Assembly (NCBI RefSeq): GCF_029784165.1
Contig: NC_073696.1
Span: 24,311,530-24,375,529, forward strand
Source of the DNA: Wyeomyia smithii
Taxonomy: Eukaryota; Arthropoda; Insecta; Diptera; Culicidae
Length of the DNA stretch: 64,000 nucleotides
Direction: 5' to 3'
Part shown: positions 47,183 through 57,240 of the stretch, in pieces
How the letters are laid out: every line of letters begins with the position of its first letter
Position numbering within the stretch: position 1 is the first letter of the stretch
Program-made: the position numbers and the translations under genes
Notes under the pieces: model-generated
The model's input: only the letters and a program-made list of their open reading frames with translations
What the model was told of the DNA's origin: nothing
The model's database searches: none

Positions 47183-50176
47183 ATGCGACCAATTGACATT
47201 CCGTATGACCTCACACGAAATGTCGATTGGAAGTTATACGAGGAAATGATTTCAAAAGCGGTCGAGTCGATTCAACATCATTCACCACTTGAAGAATACA
47301 ACCTCCTCGCGGGCTTGATTCTCGACGCCGCGTTGCAAGCCCAAACGAAGAAATATCCCGGCGTAACGATCAAAGAACGGCCTCCCACTCCGTGGTGGGA
47401 CCAAGAGTGCTCCGATGTCTACACGCAAAGATCCGACGCGTTTAAGGCCTACCAGACGGGAGGTATACCTGGCGACTATTTACGGTATTCGGAGCTTGAT
47501 ACCAAGCTTAAAAGCTTGGCTAAAGCAAAGAAACGTGGATATTGGCGTCGGTTCGTGAACGAGACGTCGAGGGAGACATCGATGAGCACTCTTTGGAACA
47601 CAGCCCGAAGAATGCGGAATCGCGTAACGGTCAACGAAAGCGAGGAGTCTTCAAGTAGGTGGATATTTGATTTTGCCAGGAAAGTATGTCCGGACTCTGT
47701 TCCTGAGCAAAATATTGTTCGCGATGCGTCTCCGGGCCACGACGCGATAGAATCACCTTTTACGATGGCAGAACTTTCAGTTGCCCTCCTGTCCTGTAAC
47801 AATAACGCGCCTGGATTAGATAGAATCAAATTCAACTTGTTGAAGAATCTACCCGGCAATGCCAAGAGGCGCTTGTTGAACTTGTTCAATAAGTTCCTGG
47901 AGCACAACATTGTACCGCAGGATTGGAGGCAAGTGAAGGTGATCGCCATCCAAAAACCAGGGAAACCAGCTTCTAATCACAACTCTTATAGGCCGATTGC
48001 AATGCTATCCTGTATCCGGAAATTGATGGAAAAAATGATACTCCGTCGTTTAGACCACTGGGTCGAATCAAATGGTCTACTATCAGAAACTCAATTTGGC
48101 TTCCGCCGTGCCAAAGGGACGAATGATTGTCTTGCGTTGCTTTCAACAGATATTCAGCTGGCGTATGCTCGTAAAGAACAAATGGCGTCTGCGTTCTTGG
48201 ACATTAAGGGGGCTTTTGATTCCGTTTCTATTGACATTCTTTCGGGTAAACTTCACCGACAAGGATTTTCTCCAATTTTGAACAATTTTTTGCACAACTT
48301 GTTGTCCGAAAAGCACATGCATTTTACGCATGGCGATTTGGCAACTTTTCGCATTAGCTACATGGGTCTTCCCCAGGGCTCATGTTTAAGCCCCCTTCTT
48401 TACAACTTTTATGTAAATGACATCGACGAATGTCTGGCAAATTCATGCACGATAAGACAACTTGCAGACGACAGTGTAATCTCTGTTACAGGAGCCAAAG
48501 CTGCCGATTTGCAAGGACCATTGCAAGATACCTTGGACAATTTGTCTGCTTGGGCTTTACAGCTAGGTATCGAATTCTCTCCGGAGAAGACTGAGATAGT
48601 AGTTTTTTCTAGGAAGCATGAACCTGCTCAGCTTCAAACACAATTAATGGGTAAAACGATTTCTCAGGTTTTGGTACACAAATATCTTGGTGTCTGGTTC
48701 GACTCTAAAGGCACCTGGGGTTGTCACGTGAGGTATCTGATGAAAAAATGTCAACAAAGAGTGAATTTTCTTCGTACAATAACCGGACAATGGTGGGGAG
48801 CCCATCCAGGAGACCTTATAAGGCTTTACCAAACAACGATATTGTCTGTTATTGAATACGGGTGTTTCTGCTTCCGCTCCGCAGCAAACACACATTTGAT
48901 CAAACTGGAGCGAATACAATATCGTTGTTTGCGTATCGCCTTAGGTTGCATGCAGTCGACCCATACGATGAGTTTGGAGGTTTTAGCTGGAGTACTACCA
49001 TTGAAAAACCGCTTCTGGAGCCTGTCTTCTCGTATTCTAATCAAATGTGAGGTCTTGAACCGTCCCGTGATTGAAAATTTTGAAAGGTTAATCGAACTTA
49101 ATTCTCAAACCCGTTTTATGACATTGTATTTCAATCACATGTCCCAAAATATTAACCCTTCTTCGAATATTCCAAATCGTGTCGACTTATCAAATACTTC
49201 TGATTCTACTGTGTTTTTCGATACATCCATGATAGAAGAAACTCGTGGAATCCCGGATCATTTACGCGTGCAGCAGATCCCTAAAATTTTTTCCAATAAA
49301 TATCGAAACATCAACTGCGACAATATGTACTACACTGACGGATCACTTCTTGATGGGTCCACTGGCTTCGGTATCTTCAATAACAATTTAACCGTCTCCC
49401 ATAAGCTCGATAATCCTGCTTCTGTTTACGTCGCAGAATTAGCTGCAATTCAGTACACCCTAGGGATTATCGAAAAAATGCCCACGGACCATTATTTCAT
49501 CTTTACGGACAGTCTCAGTTCCATTGAGGCTCTCCGATCGATGAAAGATGTTAAGCACTCTCCGTATTTCCTGGGGAAAATACGGGAACATCTGAGTGCT
49601 TTATCCGAAAAATCTACTCAGATTACCTTAGCGTGGGTCCCTTCTCACTGCTCGATACCGGGTAATGAGAAAGCGGACTCTTTGGCTAAGGTGGGCGCAA
49701 CAAACGGTGATATTTATGAAAGACCAATTGCCTTTAATGAATTTTTCGCACTTGTACGTCAGAATACGATCATCAGTTGGCAAAATGCTTGGACCAGAGG
49801 GGAATTGGGAAGGTGGTTACATTCCATAATCCCCAAAGTATCGACGAACCCGTGGTTCAAGGGGTTGGATGTAGGTCGGGATTTCATTTGCGTGATGTCC
49901 CGGCTTATGTCCAATCACTATAGATTTGACGCGCTCCTCCGTCGTGTTGGGCTCGGGGAAAGTGGTATCTGTGCCTGTGGTGAAGGTTATCACGACATAG
50001 AGCATGTGGTTTGGTCATGCCCTGTACACCGTGACGCCAGGTCTAAATTAATAGCTTCCCTGCAGGCCGAGGGTAGACAGCCGGCTGTTCCTGTTCGTGA
50101 TGTCTTGGCGAGCCGTGACCTATCCTACATGTCCCTTATATACGTTTTCCTGAAATCCATCCACGCCCCAGTCTAG
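47183..50176 (+). CDS. I-clade ORF2 C-terminal polyprotein: RT, RNase H, Cys motif (open, 5'-truncated)
   Basis: This is a continuous frame of 997 codons from the first ATG; the frame is open further upstream into the truncated endonuclease (GSDHLPILI). The RT occupies about residues 230-560 with SYRPIAMLS, AFLDIKGAFDS, GLPQGSCLSP and catalytic LADDSV at about 427-432. RNase H spans about 714-845 with YYTDGSLLDGS, YVAELAAIQ, FTDSLSSIEA and SHCSIPGNEKADSLA, so all four acidic or histidine active-site positions can be accounted for. The C-terminal CACGEGYHDIEHVVWSCP is at about 930-947. The start codon is arbitrary because the real ORF2 start was lost by truncation, and expression would need a fortuitous promoter. 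The lack of any stop in 3 kb implies a young insertion. Confidence 0.85.
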   Translation: MRPIDIPYDLTRNVDWKLYEEMISKAVESIQHHSPLEEYNLLAGLILDAALQAQTKKYPGVTIKERPPTPWWDQECSDVYTQRSDAFKAYQTGGIPGDYLRYSELDTKLKSLAKAKKRGYWRRFVNETSRETSMSTLWNTARRMRNRVTVNESEESSSRWIFDFARKVCPDSVPEQNIVRDASPGHDAIESPFTMAELSVALLSCNNNAPGLDRIKFNLLKNLPGNAKRRLLNLFNKFLEHNIVPQDWRQVKVIAIQKPGKPASNHNSYRPIAMLSCIRKLMEKMILRRLDHWVESNGLLSETQFGFRRAKGTNDCLALLSTDIQLAYARKEQMASAFLDIKGAFDSVSIDILSGKLHRQGFSPILNNFLHNLLSEKHMHFTHGDLATFRISYMGLPQGSCLSPLLYNFYVNDIDECLANSCTIRQLADDSVISVTGAKAADLQGPLQDTLDNLSAWALQLGIEFSPEKTEIVVFSRKHEPAQLQTQLMGKTISQVLVHKYLGVWFDSKGTWGCHVRYLMKKCQQRVNFLRTITGQWWGAHPGDLIRLYQTTILSVIEYGCFCFRSAANTHLIKLERIQYRCLRIALGCMQSTHTMSLEVLAGVLPLKNRFWSLSSRILIKCEVLNRPVIENFERLIELNSQTRFMTLYFNHMSQNINPSSNIPNRVDLSNTSDSTVFFDTSMIEETRGIPDHLRVQQIPKIFSNKYRNINCDNMYYTDGSLLDGSTGFGIFNNNLTVSHKLDNPASVYVAELAAIQYTLGIIEKMPTDHYFIFTDSLSSIEALRSMKDVKHSPYFLGKIREHLSALSEKSTQITLAWVPSHCSIPGNEKADSLAKVGATNGDIYERPIAFNEFFALVRQNTIISWQNAWTRGELGRWLHSIIPKVSTNPWFKGLDVGRDFICVMSRLMSNHYRFDALLRRVGLGESGICACGEGYHDIEHVVWSCPVHRDARSKLIASLQAEGRQPAVPVRDVLASRDLSYMSLIYVFLKSIHAPV

Positions 50177-50556
50177 TCCCGTTCCCCTCCGTCTACACCC
50201 AACAAAACGACAAGAACACGTTTGAACCTTAAGCACAAAACCAGCAACCAGACCCCGCACAACAGAACCAGGACCCAAGGACTACGAGCCTCTGTCCCAA
50301 CTCACGACATCGTGGCTCAGCAGAACGAATCCATACATGCCATTCGACGATTATCAGTCGACCATTGAACAACAAAACACTGATTGGAAATCCCATGCTA
50401 GTTTTAAGTTAGACTTAATTTCAGCTCGTAGTCGGCAGCGAGGATAAAAAATTTGCTTTAGTTTTTAAGTCATCAGATATAATTGGCGCCGTTAAACATT
50501 AAATTGTATTTGTGCCGTGTCAAATAAATGTTATGTGAAGAAAAAAAAAAAAAAAA
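50177..50556 (+). other. 3' UTR and A-tail of I-element copy B
   Basis: This matches the 3' UTR of copy A, is shorter by a deletion in its middle, and ends with GTGCCGTGTCAAATAAAT and a tail of 16 A residues. Confidence 0.85.
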
Positions 50557-50567
50557 CTTGATGCCTC
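50555..50567. repeat. Target-site duplication, right copy (AACTTGATGCCTC)
   Basis: This is the second copy of the 13-bp duplication. Its first bases overlap the A-tail, so the exact length is 11-13 bp. Confidence 0.85.
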
Positions 50568-51281
50568 AGCTGGATTCTTTTCGGGTTTTAAAATTGGAGT
50601 GACTTTGGCATTTTTCCATTTCGTAGGAAAATGTGCTAGTGCAAAGCATCTGTTAAAAATTTTTACCAAGAAATTTAAAGAGTTTTTGGGAAGTCTTTTG
50701 ATGAGGATATAGGAAATCCCATCATCTCCTGGTGCTTTCATGTTTTTGAATTTTTTGAGAATGGTTCGCACCTCATTCAAGTTTGTCTCCAATACCTCTT
50801 CGGAAAGATATTCTTGGGTGGTGATCTGAACATACTTTTGGTTTACTTCATTTTCAATAGGACTTACTACGTTCAAATTGGAGTTATGAACACTCTCAAA
50901 CCGCTGAGCAAGTTTTTGAGATTTTTGTTCATTCGTTAGAAAAATGCAATCACCATCTTTAAGGACTGGAATGGGCTTCGAGGGTTTCTTAAGAACCTTC
51001 GAAAGCTTCCAGAAAGGTTTTTAAATAAGGTTTTAGTTGTTCAACTTCTCTCATGAAATTCTCATTTCGCAAGAGAGTGAATCTATGTTTAATTTCCTTT
51101 TGTAATTCTTGAAAAATAATTTTCAAAGCAGGATCACGAGATCTCTGGTATTGACGTCTCCGTATGTTCTTCAAACGTATAAGAAGTTGAAGTTCACTGT
51201 CAATAATTGGTGCATTAAATTTCACTCGAGCCTTAGGAATTGATAAATTCCGGGCATTGAGTATTAAGCTGCTAAAATTAT
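50568..51281 (-). pseudogene. Juan-like ORF2, linker and RT fingers, 5' side of the I-element insertion
   Basis: On the minus strand the segments RRRQYQRSRDPALK and FTLLRNENFMREVEQLKPY (51225-50989) and, after a frameshift, VRTILKKFKNMKAPGDDGIS and LPKNSLNFLVKIFNRCF (50876 downward) form the linker and the start of the reverse transcriptase. The coding sequence reaches KPEKNPAEAS and then runs into an A-tail (minus-strand T-run) of the inserted I element at about 50567. The same codons resume at the other side near 47116. Confidence 0.8.
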
Positions 51282-52091
51282 CTAATGCTCTGTCGATGTC
51301 AGCACTATTTTGTAAAATAATATCATCATCAAATTTTCTTCGATCGTATAGCGATATCTATCCCAATTAGTCTTGTGATAATTTAACACAAATCTAGTGG
51401 GATTTAAAATAGTTACATGGGAAATAGAAAATGTTATGGGAAGATGATCAGAATCAAAGTCAGCATGAGTTAATAAATCACTGCATGAATGACTTTGATT
51501 CGTTAGTACCAAATCAATTGTAGATGGATTCCTAATAGAAGAATAACATGTAGGACCATTTGGAAATAAAACTGAATAAAATCCAGCCGAGCAATCATTA
51601 AACAATATTTTTGCATTGGAATCGCTTTGAGCATCATTCCAAGATCGATGTTCCGCATTAAAATCACCGATGATTGAAAATTTAGATTTATTTCTTGTGA
51701 GTTTTTGCAAATCTCCCTTGAAATAATTTTTTCGCTCACCAGTGCATTGAAAAGGCAAATACACTGCGGCTATAAATAAAATGCCAATACATGTTTCAAT
51801 TTCAATTCCCAAACTCTCGATAACTTTGGTTTCAAGATGGGGTAAAACACGATGTTTTATTCGACGGTGGATAACTATTGCAACTCCACCACCGGCAACA
51901 TCAATTCTATCAAACCTATGAACTATAAAATTTGGGTTCTTTTTTAGTTTAATATTTGGCTTTAAAAGCGTTTCAGTCACAACTGCAATACGCGCATCGT
52001 GGACTGTTAAAAAATTGAAAAATTCATCCTCTTTCGCTTTTAAAGAGCGAGCATTCCAATTTAGAAAATTTACAGCATTATTTAAAATCAT
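51282..52091 (-). pseudogene. Juan-like ORF2, endonuclease domain
   Basis: The frame opens at ATG 52091, overlapping the end of ORF1. The apurinic-like endonuclease shows its motifs in order: FLNWNARSL (residues 9-17), VVTETLLKP (Glu at about 40), GDFNAEHRSWN (142-152), STIDLVLTN (190-198) and SDHLPITFS (214-222, catalytic His 216). All the key residues are present, so this domain alone could be functional. The frame is lost by a shift near 51340, just after the domain, where it should pass into the linker, and ends at 51282. It is the 5' part of an ORF2 that is otherwise frameshifted. Confidence 0.8.
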
Positions 52092-53376
52092 TGCTGAATT
52101 TCAATTTCATAACAATACTAGTTGTAAATTTTATACCTTCTTGAACAGCCTCGTACATCGAGTTACAGTTCAACAAAACGGACATTCGCTGCAGCATGGA
52201 TTGTTGCAGGTATTCAATCTTTTCGGGAGTTGGATTACCTAAATCAATACTGGCTGACTTTTCAGCACCAAACACGAATAGTTTGTTACTGTTTGAATTT
52301 GAAATATTACCTGTAAGAACACTGGCATATGAAAAGCCTGGTGTTGCCTGAACAGGATTTTTTGTCTGAAATTTGTTATCTGAATTTAAATTATTACCTA
52401 CAGACACACCTGCTAGTGAAAGTTCTGGTAATGCCTGAACAGTATTGAAAGTCTTTTGTATACCCACAATGACAACAGGTTGCTTAGAATTCCTACGTTG
52501 TCTGGAAGCAATAATTTTTGACCTTACAGGACAATTAAAGAAATTAGATTTGTGATTTCCCCCACAATTTACACATTTGAAACTATTAGTGATCTTTTTC
52601 ACGGGGCAGATATCTTTCGTGTGACTAGTGTCACCACAAATCATACATTTTGCAGCCATATGGCAGTTTCGAGTTCCATGACCATAGGCTTGACAATTCC
52701 GACATTTAGTAAGATTATGGATTTCTCCATGTCTCTTGAAATTTTCCCACTTTATTCGTACGTTAAATAAAACACGTGCTTTTTCCAAACATTTCAAATT
52801 ATTTACTTTGGTACGATCAAAATGAACTAAGTAATTTTCCTGGTGTATTCCAGTTTGAAAAATTTTGGCATTTGCCTTTCGTTTCATCAAAATTACTTGG
52901 TTGGGGGCAAAACCAAGTGATTCTGACAAACAATCTTTGATTTCATCAATACTTTGATCATTTGAGAGACCTTTCAACACAGCCTTAAACGGTCTCTCGT
53001 TTTTGGCATCAAAAGAGTAAAATTTATACATCTTTTCAGTCAAATACTGTAAAAGATGTTTATGGCCATCAAAAGATTCGGCCAAAATACGAATTTCGCC
53101 TTGGCGACCAATTTGAAAATTAACTTTCACATTCGATAGAAATGATGAAAGCTCTGATCGAAATGCTTTAAAGTTTGCTACAAATACCACAATAGGTGGA
53201 ACTTTAACCTTCTTCATAACGGCTTTATGCTCAGTATGAGAAGTTTGGAATTCTAGATCCCCAACAGAAGAAAGAATATCATACCTGTTAGTCGAAATTT
53301 CAGTGTCACTTGGAGGAGATGCCTCACGTTTCCTTGATGCCGCATCAAAGCGAGCTTTTTTATTTTTTCCAGGCAT
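52078..53376 (-). CDS. Juan-like ORF1, gag-like RNA-binding protein, 432 aa, intact
   Basis: This is an uninterrupted ORF from ATG to TAA. The N-terminus is basic (MPGKNKKARF, RKREASPPSD). Residues about 65-215 form a PRE_C2HC-type domain, with FRSELSSFL near its start and KANAKIFQTG later, as found upstream of the zinc fingers in Jockey-clade ORF1. Three CCHC knuckles follow at C225-C238 (CRNCQAYGHGTRNC), C244-C257 (CMICGDTSHTKDIC) and C268-C282 (CVNCGGNHKSNFFNC). The Ser/Asn-rich C-terminal part ends in a conserved helix-like segment, TPEKIEYLQQSMLQRM. The product would coat the element's RNA and accompany it to the nucleus. The end overlaps the ORF2 start by 14 bases, which suggests coupled translation. 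Host expression is unknown. Confidence 0.85.
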   Translation of the reverse strand: MPGKNKKARFDAASRKREASPPSDTEISTNRYDILSSVGDLEFQTSHTEHKAVMKKVKVPPIVVFVANFKAFRSELSSFLSNVKVNFQIGRQGEIRILAESFDGHKHLLQYLTEKMYKFYSFDAKNERPFKAVLKGLSNDQSIDEIKDCLSESLGFAPNQVILMKRKANAKIFQTGIHQENYLVHFDRTKVNNLKCLEKARVLFNVRIKWENFKRHGEIHNLTKCRNCQAYGHGTRNCHMAAKCMICGDTSHTKDICPVKKITNSFKCVNCGGNHKSNFFNCPVRSKIIASRQRRNSKQPVVIVGIQKTFNTVQALPELSLAGVSVGNNLNSDNKFQTKNPVQATPGFSYASVLTGNISNSNSNKLFVFGAEKSASIDLGNPTPEKIEYLQQSMLQRMSVLLNCNSMYEAVQEGIKFTTSIVMKLKFSNDFK

Positions 53377-53639
53377 AACTGGACAACTTATCTCAAACCA
53401 AATATCTCAAACCAAATTAATTCACTAAACACTCGTTAACTTTAAAAACAAATTTATTACTTTGCCTTTCAACAGGTAGTCTTTTAAAAAGATTGCCTGT
53501 TGAAAGCGAAAAACAAAATTTTAATATCTCTCGGTAGTCTAAGACTTAGCCTCGAGCTGTTGGTCAAATGCGACCGTACTGTAAGACAGTTCAAGTCGAT
53601 CTGAGCGCTATTAATTTCTTTCCGCTAGTATCCATTTCT

Positions 53640-55781
53640 GGTCCAGTGTGCAATGCTACAGTATTTTTATTTGTTTTTTTAATTTTTTTTTTATTTATTT
53701 ATTTCGTCAAACAAAAGTAGACTACATATGTTTAAAACTAACTTACATGCTATATGCTATTTATACTAGTGGGAGCAAAAAAAGAGTTTATACATAATTG
53801 AATAATAATTTCTTCAATTGACGGATTATTACAATGAATGTTTTCTATTGATTTAAATTGCGCGTTGAGTTGAAATATTGTTTTAATTTAGTTCTCGACA
53901 TAGAAAAGTCAATTGTTTCACAATGTTGGTTATACACTAACATAATTTGAATAATTGGCCCGTATTTAGCATAATTGTTTCGTTGATGATTTAAAGAAAA
54001 CAAAGTCCGAGTTCGTAAATTTCTAGAAGGTACATAAAGATTGAGTTTTGATAATATTTCGGGTGAATCGACACGTTGAGATACGATATCGTTAACAAAT
54101 GACATCATTGCGAATTCACGACGGGCTTTTAATGATTGGATGTCAATAAGTCTGCAGCGTTCGTCATATGATGGTAGGGGAAATGACGTCCATCGTAGAT
54201 TACGAGCATATAACAGGAATTGTTTTTGCACTGATTCTATTCTGTTTACATGTGTTGTAGAAAACGGAGACCATACAATGCTACAGTATTCTAAAAGTGA
54301 CCTGACATAGGAATTATAAAGTGTTTTTATTGTGTATGGATCTTGGAAATTATAGCAGAAACGTTTTATAAAACTGAGCATGTTACTAGCCTTATTAATA
54401 ATTGTATTGTAGTGATCAGTGAATGTTAATTTTGAGTCGAGTATGACTCCTAGGTCCCTAACTCGTTTACTTTTCTCTACTACCTGATCTCCTAAGGAAA
54501 TCATATTGCTTGGCATGTTTCTTTTTCTGCCAAAAGCCATCGAACTACATTTTTTAACGTTTAGCTGAAGAAGGCTTTTTTTACACCAAATGTAAAAATA
54601 TTTTATCTCGTTACGAAAAATATTTACATCATCAGCGTTTTTAATTTCAATGAAAACTTTAATATCGTCGGCATAAATAAGAATTTTTACATGTTTTAGA
54701 ATAAAGGAAATGTCGTTTACAAATAATATAAATAGTAGAGGGCCCAAGTGAGAGCCTTGAGGAACTCCTGAGGTTACCTGAATAGGTTTCGATATTCTAC
54801 TTTTAAATTTGACTGATTGTTGACGATCTGTCAAATACGATTCAATCCATTTGAGTAATTGTGGATGAATTCCAATTTTTCGTAACTTGAAGAGAAGCAG
54901 GGGTATATCAATGCGATCGAAAGCTTTACTGAAGTCAGTATATAAGGTTTCAACATAATTACCTTTATCCATTGCATTCAAAGATAAGTTAATAAACTCG
55001 AGTAAGTTAGTTGTTGTTGAGCGCCCTTTGAAAAAACCGTGTTGCGTTGGGGTAATTCTATTTTTTATTTGGTGGAATAATTTTTTGTTTATTATTGCTT
55101 CAAAAAGCTTAGGTATACAGGAAAGAATGGCTATGCTTCGATAGTTGCTAATGTCGCTTTTTTTACCAGATTTGAACACAGGCACTAGATATAAGTTTTT
55201 CCAGAATTTCGGGAAGCAACCGGATTCCAGCGACATATTGAAAATCAAGAACAGTGGGGAAGTTAGCTCTTTAGCTCAATGTTTCATGAATGCTGGCGGA
55301 ATTCCGTCTGGTCCCGGACCTTTAGACGCATCCAGAGCTTTTAAAGTATCTTCAATTTCGCGTGCGCTGACATGTTCAATGTTGAAATAGTTGGGAAACT
55401 CAGGAAAGTTGGTGAAGAATGTATAGTCACGATCAGATTCGGAGAAAGTTGTATAATTTTGTTGAAACAAATCAGCAAATAGATCAGAGATGTATGCCGG
55501 GTTCTCTTCAACTTTGTCATGCAGTTGCATTTTTGAAAGAAAATTTTCAGATTTTAACTTTGATTTAACATATTTGAAAAAAATTTTTGGACAGGATTTG
55601 ATTTCAAGCTCAGTCTTTAATGTGAACTCTTCAAACGCGTTACTAATGGCATCGTTTAATTCGCCGCAAATGTTAAGATAAGTTGTTAAAGCATCACGAT
55701 TTTTATAAGTTTTGTATTTTTTATTTGCTTTTTGTTTTTTAAGTTTTTAATTTGTCTATTGTACCAGACTGGGTATTTGGA
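53640..55781 (-). mobile_element. Jockey-clade retrotransposon, partial copy C
   Basis: A minus-strand non-LTR element containing the end of the linker and most of the RT plus C-terminus. Its 5' limit near 55781 abuts copy D. The A/T-rich stretch at 53670-53700 may be its tail. The RT frame is open over 467 codons. Confidence 0.75.
53845..55248 (-). CDS. Jockey-clade ORF2 reverse transcriptase, 467-codon open frame (5' part frameshifted)
   Basis: The frame covers the RT from finger to C-terminus: FPKFWKNLYLVPVFKSG, NYRSIAILSCI, TQHGFFKGRSTTTNLLEF, TDFSKAFDRIDI (catalytic Asp), TSGVPQGSHLGPLLF, LIYADDIKVF (catalytic YADD, codons at 54664-54675) and thumb motifs RVRDLGVILDSKLTF. Beyond these is a long C-terminal domain with RSLLEYCSIVWSP and a helix-rich tail. 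The 5' continuation is in another frame, 55530-55276, giving TFFTNFP and LDASKGPGPDGIPPAFMK, so one frameshift separates linker and RT. Without endonuclease it cannot move by itself. No RNase H is present. Confidence 0.85.
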   Translation of the reverse strand: MIFNMSLESGCFPKFWKNLYLVPVFKSGKKSDISNYRSIAILSCIPKLFEAIINKKLFHQIKNRITPTQHGFFKGRSTTTNLLEFINLSLNAMDKGNYVETLYTDFSKAFDRIDIPLLLFKLRKIGIHPQLLKWIESYLTDRQQSVKFKSRISKPIQVTSGVPQGSHLGPLLFILFVNDISFILKHVKILIYADDIKVFIEIKNADDVNIFRNEIKYFYIWCKKSLLQLNVKKCSSMAFGRKRNMPSNMISLGDQVVEKSKRVRDLGVILDSKLTFTDHYNTIINKASNMLSFIKRFCYNFQDPYTIKTLYNSYVRSLLEYCSIVWSPFSTTHVNRIESVQKQFLLYARNLRWTSFPLPSYDERCRLIDIQSLKARREFAMMSFVNDIVSQRVDSPEILSKLNLYVPSRNLRTRTLFSLNHQRNNYAKYGPIIQIMLVYNQHCETIDFSMSRTKLKQYFNSTRNLNQ

Positions 55782-57240
55782 TTCTAATAGTGTCCTGACA
55801 GTGGTATTATAAAGTGTTTTTATTTTGTATGGATCTTGAAAGTTAAAGCAGAAACGTTTCATAAAACTGCGCATGTTACTAACCTCATTGATAATTGTAT
55901 TGTAGTGATCAGTAAATGTTGATTTTTAGTCAAGTATGACTCCCAAGTGAACGAGTTAACATTTCTCTACTATCTGATCTCCTGTGGACATAATAATGTT
56001 TGGTATGTTGCTTTACCACAAAAGATCAAAATAATGGTCGCAGTGGTCCAAATCTTACAAAAAAAAATGTTGCTTTTACTGCCAAAAACCATCGAACTAC
56101 ATTTTTAACGTTTAGCTGAGAAGGCTTTTTTTTACACCAAATATAAAAACATTTTGTCTAGTTACGAAAAATGTTTACATCATCAGCGTTTTTAATTTCA
56201 ATGAAATTTTTTATGCCGTCATTAAAAATAAGAGTTTTGACATGTTTTAGAATAAAGGAAATGACGTTTACAAGTAATACAAATAGTAGAGGGCACAAGT
56301 GAGAGCCTTGAGGAACTCCTGAGGTTACCTAAATAGGGTTTGAAAGTCTACCTTTGAATTTGACTGTTTGTTGACGATCCGTCAAGTACGATTAAATCTG
56401 TTCAAGTAATTGTGGATGAATTCCAATTTTTCGTAACTTGAAGAGAAGCAGGGGATCGAAAGCTTTACTGAAGTCAGTATATGAGGTTTTGAACATAATT
56501 TCCTTTATCCATTGCGATCAAAGAGAAGTTAATAAACTCGAGTAAGTTAGTTGTTGTTGAGCGCCCTTTGAAAAAACCGTGTTGCGTTGGAGTACATCTA
56601 CTTTAAATTTGATGCGATAACTTTTTGTTGATTATTGCTTCGAAAAGCTTTGGTATACAAGAAAGAATGGCTATGCCTCGATAGTCGCTAATGTCGGATT
56701 TTTAACCAGATTTAAACACAAGCACTAGATATAAGTTTTTCCCGAATGTCGGGAAGCAACCGGATTCCAGCGACATATTGAAAATTTGGAACAGTGGGAA
56801 AGTTAGCTCTTTAGCTGAATGTTTCATGAAAGCTGGCGGAATTCCGTCTGGTCCCGGACCTTTAGACGCATCCATAGCTTTTAGAGTGTTTTCAATTTCG
56901 CGTGCGCTGACATGTTCAATATTGAAAGTTGGTGAAGAATGTATAGTCACGATCTGGTTCTGCGAAAGTTGTACAATTTTGTTGAAAAAAATCAGCAAAT
57001 TGATCGGAGAAGTCGGCCGGGTTCTGTTTTACTTTTTCATGCAGTTGCATTTTGGAAGGAAAATTTTCAGATTTTTACTATGATTTAACATATTTGAAAA
57101 AAAATTTGGGCAAGATTTGATTTCAAGCCCAGTTTTTAGTGAGAACTCCCTAATTCGCCGCGGATGTTAAGATAAATTATTGAAATATCACGATTTTTAT
57201 GAGTTTTGTATTTTTTATTGTACCAGACTGGGTAGTTGGA
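55782..57240 (-). mobile_element. Jockey-clade retrotransposon, partial copy D (decayed duplicate of C)
   Basis: The sequence parallels copy C from about 54290 to 55781, reproducing the linker GPGPDGIPPAFMKH and the RT motif region, but with many indels. The YADD box is replaced by a sequence reading FNDG at about 56214-56226. Both copies end at the same place on the 5' side, at TGTACCAGACTGGGTA. Confidence 0.7.

Larger units (their letters stand above)
47129..50556 (+). mobile_element. I-clade non-LTR retrotransposon, copy B, 5'-truncated, recent
   Basis: The sequence aligns with copy A from about position 1389 of this window to its tail. It starts in the endonuclease domain and ends with the A-run at 50541-50556. 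It lacks the 1.1-kb insertion and the 54-bp deletion of copy A. Flanking 13-bp target-site duplications and a long A-tail show it arrived by target-primed reverse transcription. It sits in the opposite orientation to the host Juan element. Confidence 0.9.
46080..53610 (-). mobile_element. Juan-like Jockey-clade retrotransposon, copy A (interrupted by I element)
   Basis: On the minus strand this has a 5' UTR (from about 53610), ORF1 (53376-52078), an overlapping ORF2 (from 52091), and the ORF2 C-terminus ending at 46101, followed by a short 3' UTR. About 4 kb of element remain after subtracting the I-element insertion at 47129-50556. ORF1 is intact, while ORF2 has several frameshifts. Sequence and layout match my memory of Juan elements of Aedes and Culex. 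The exact 3' end is uncertain. Confidence 0.85.
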
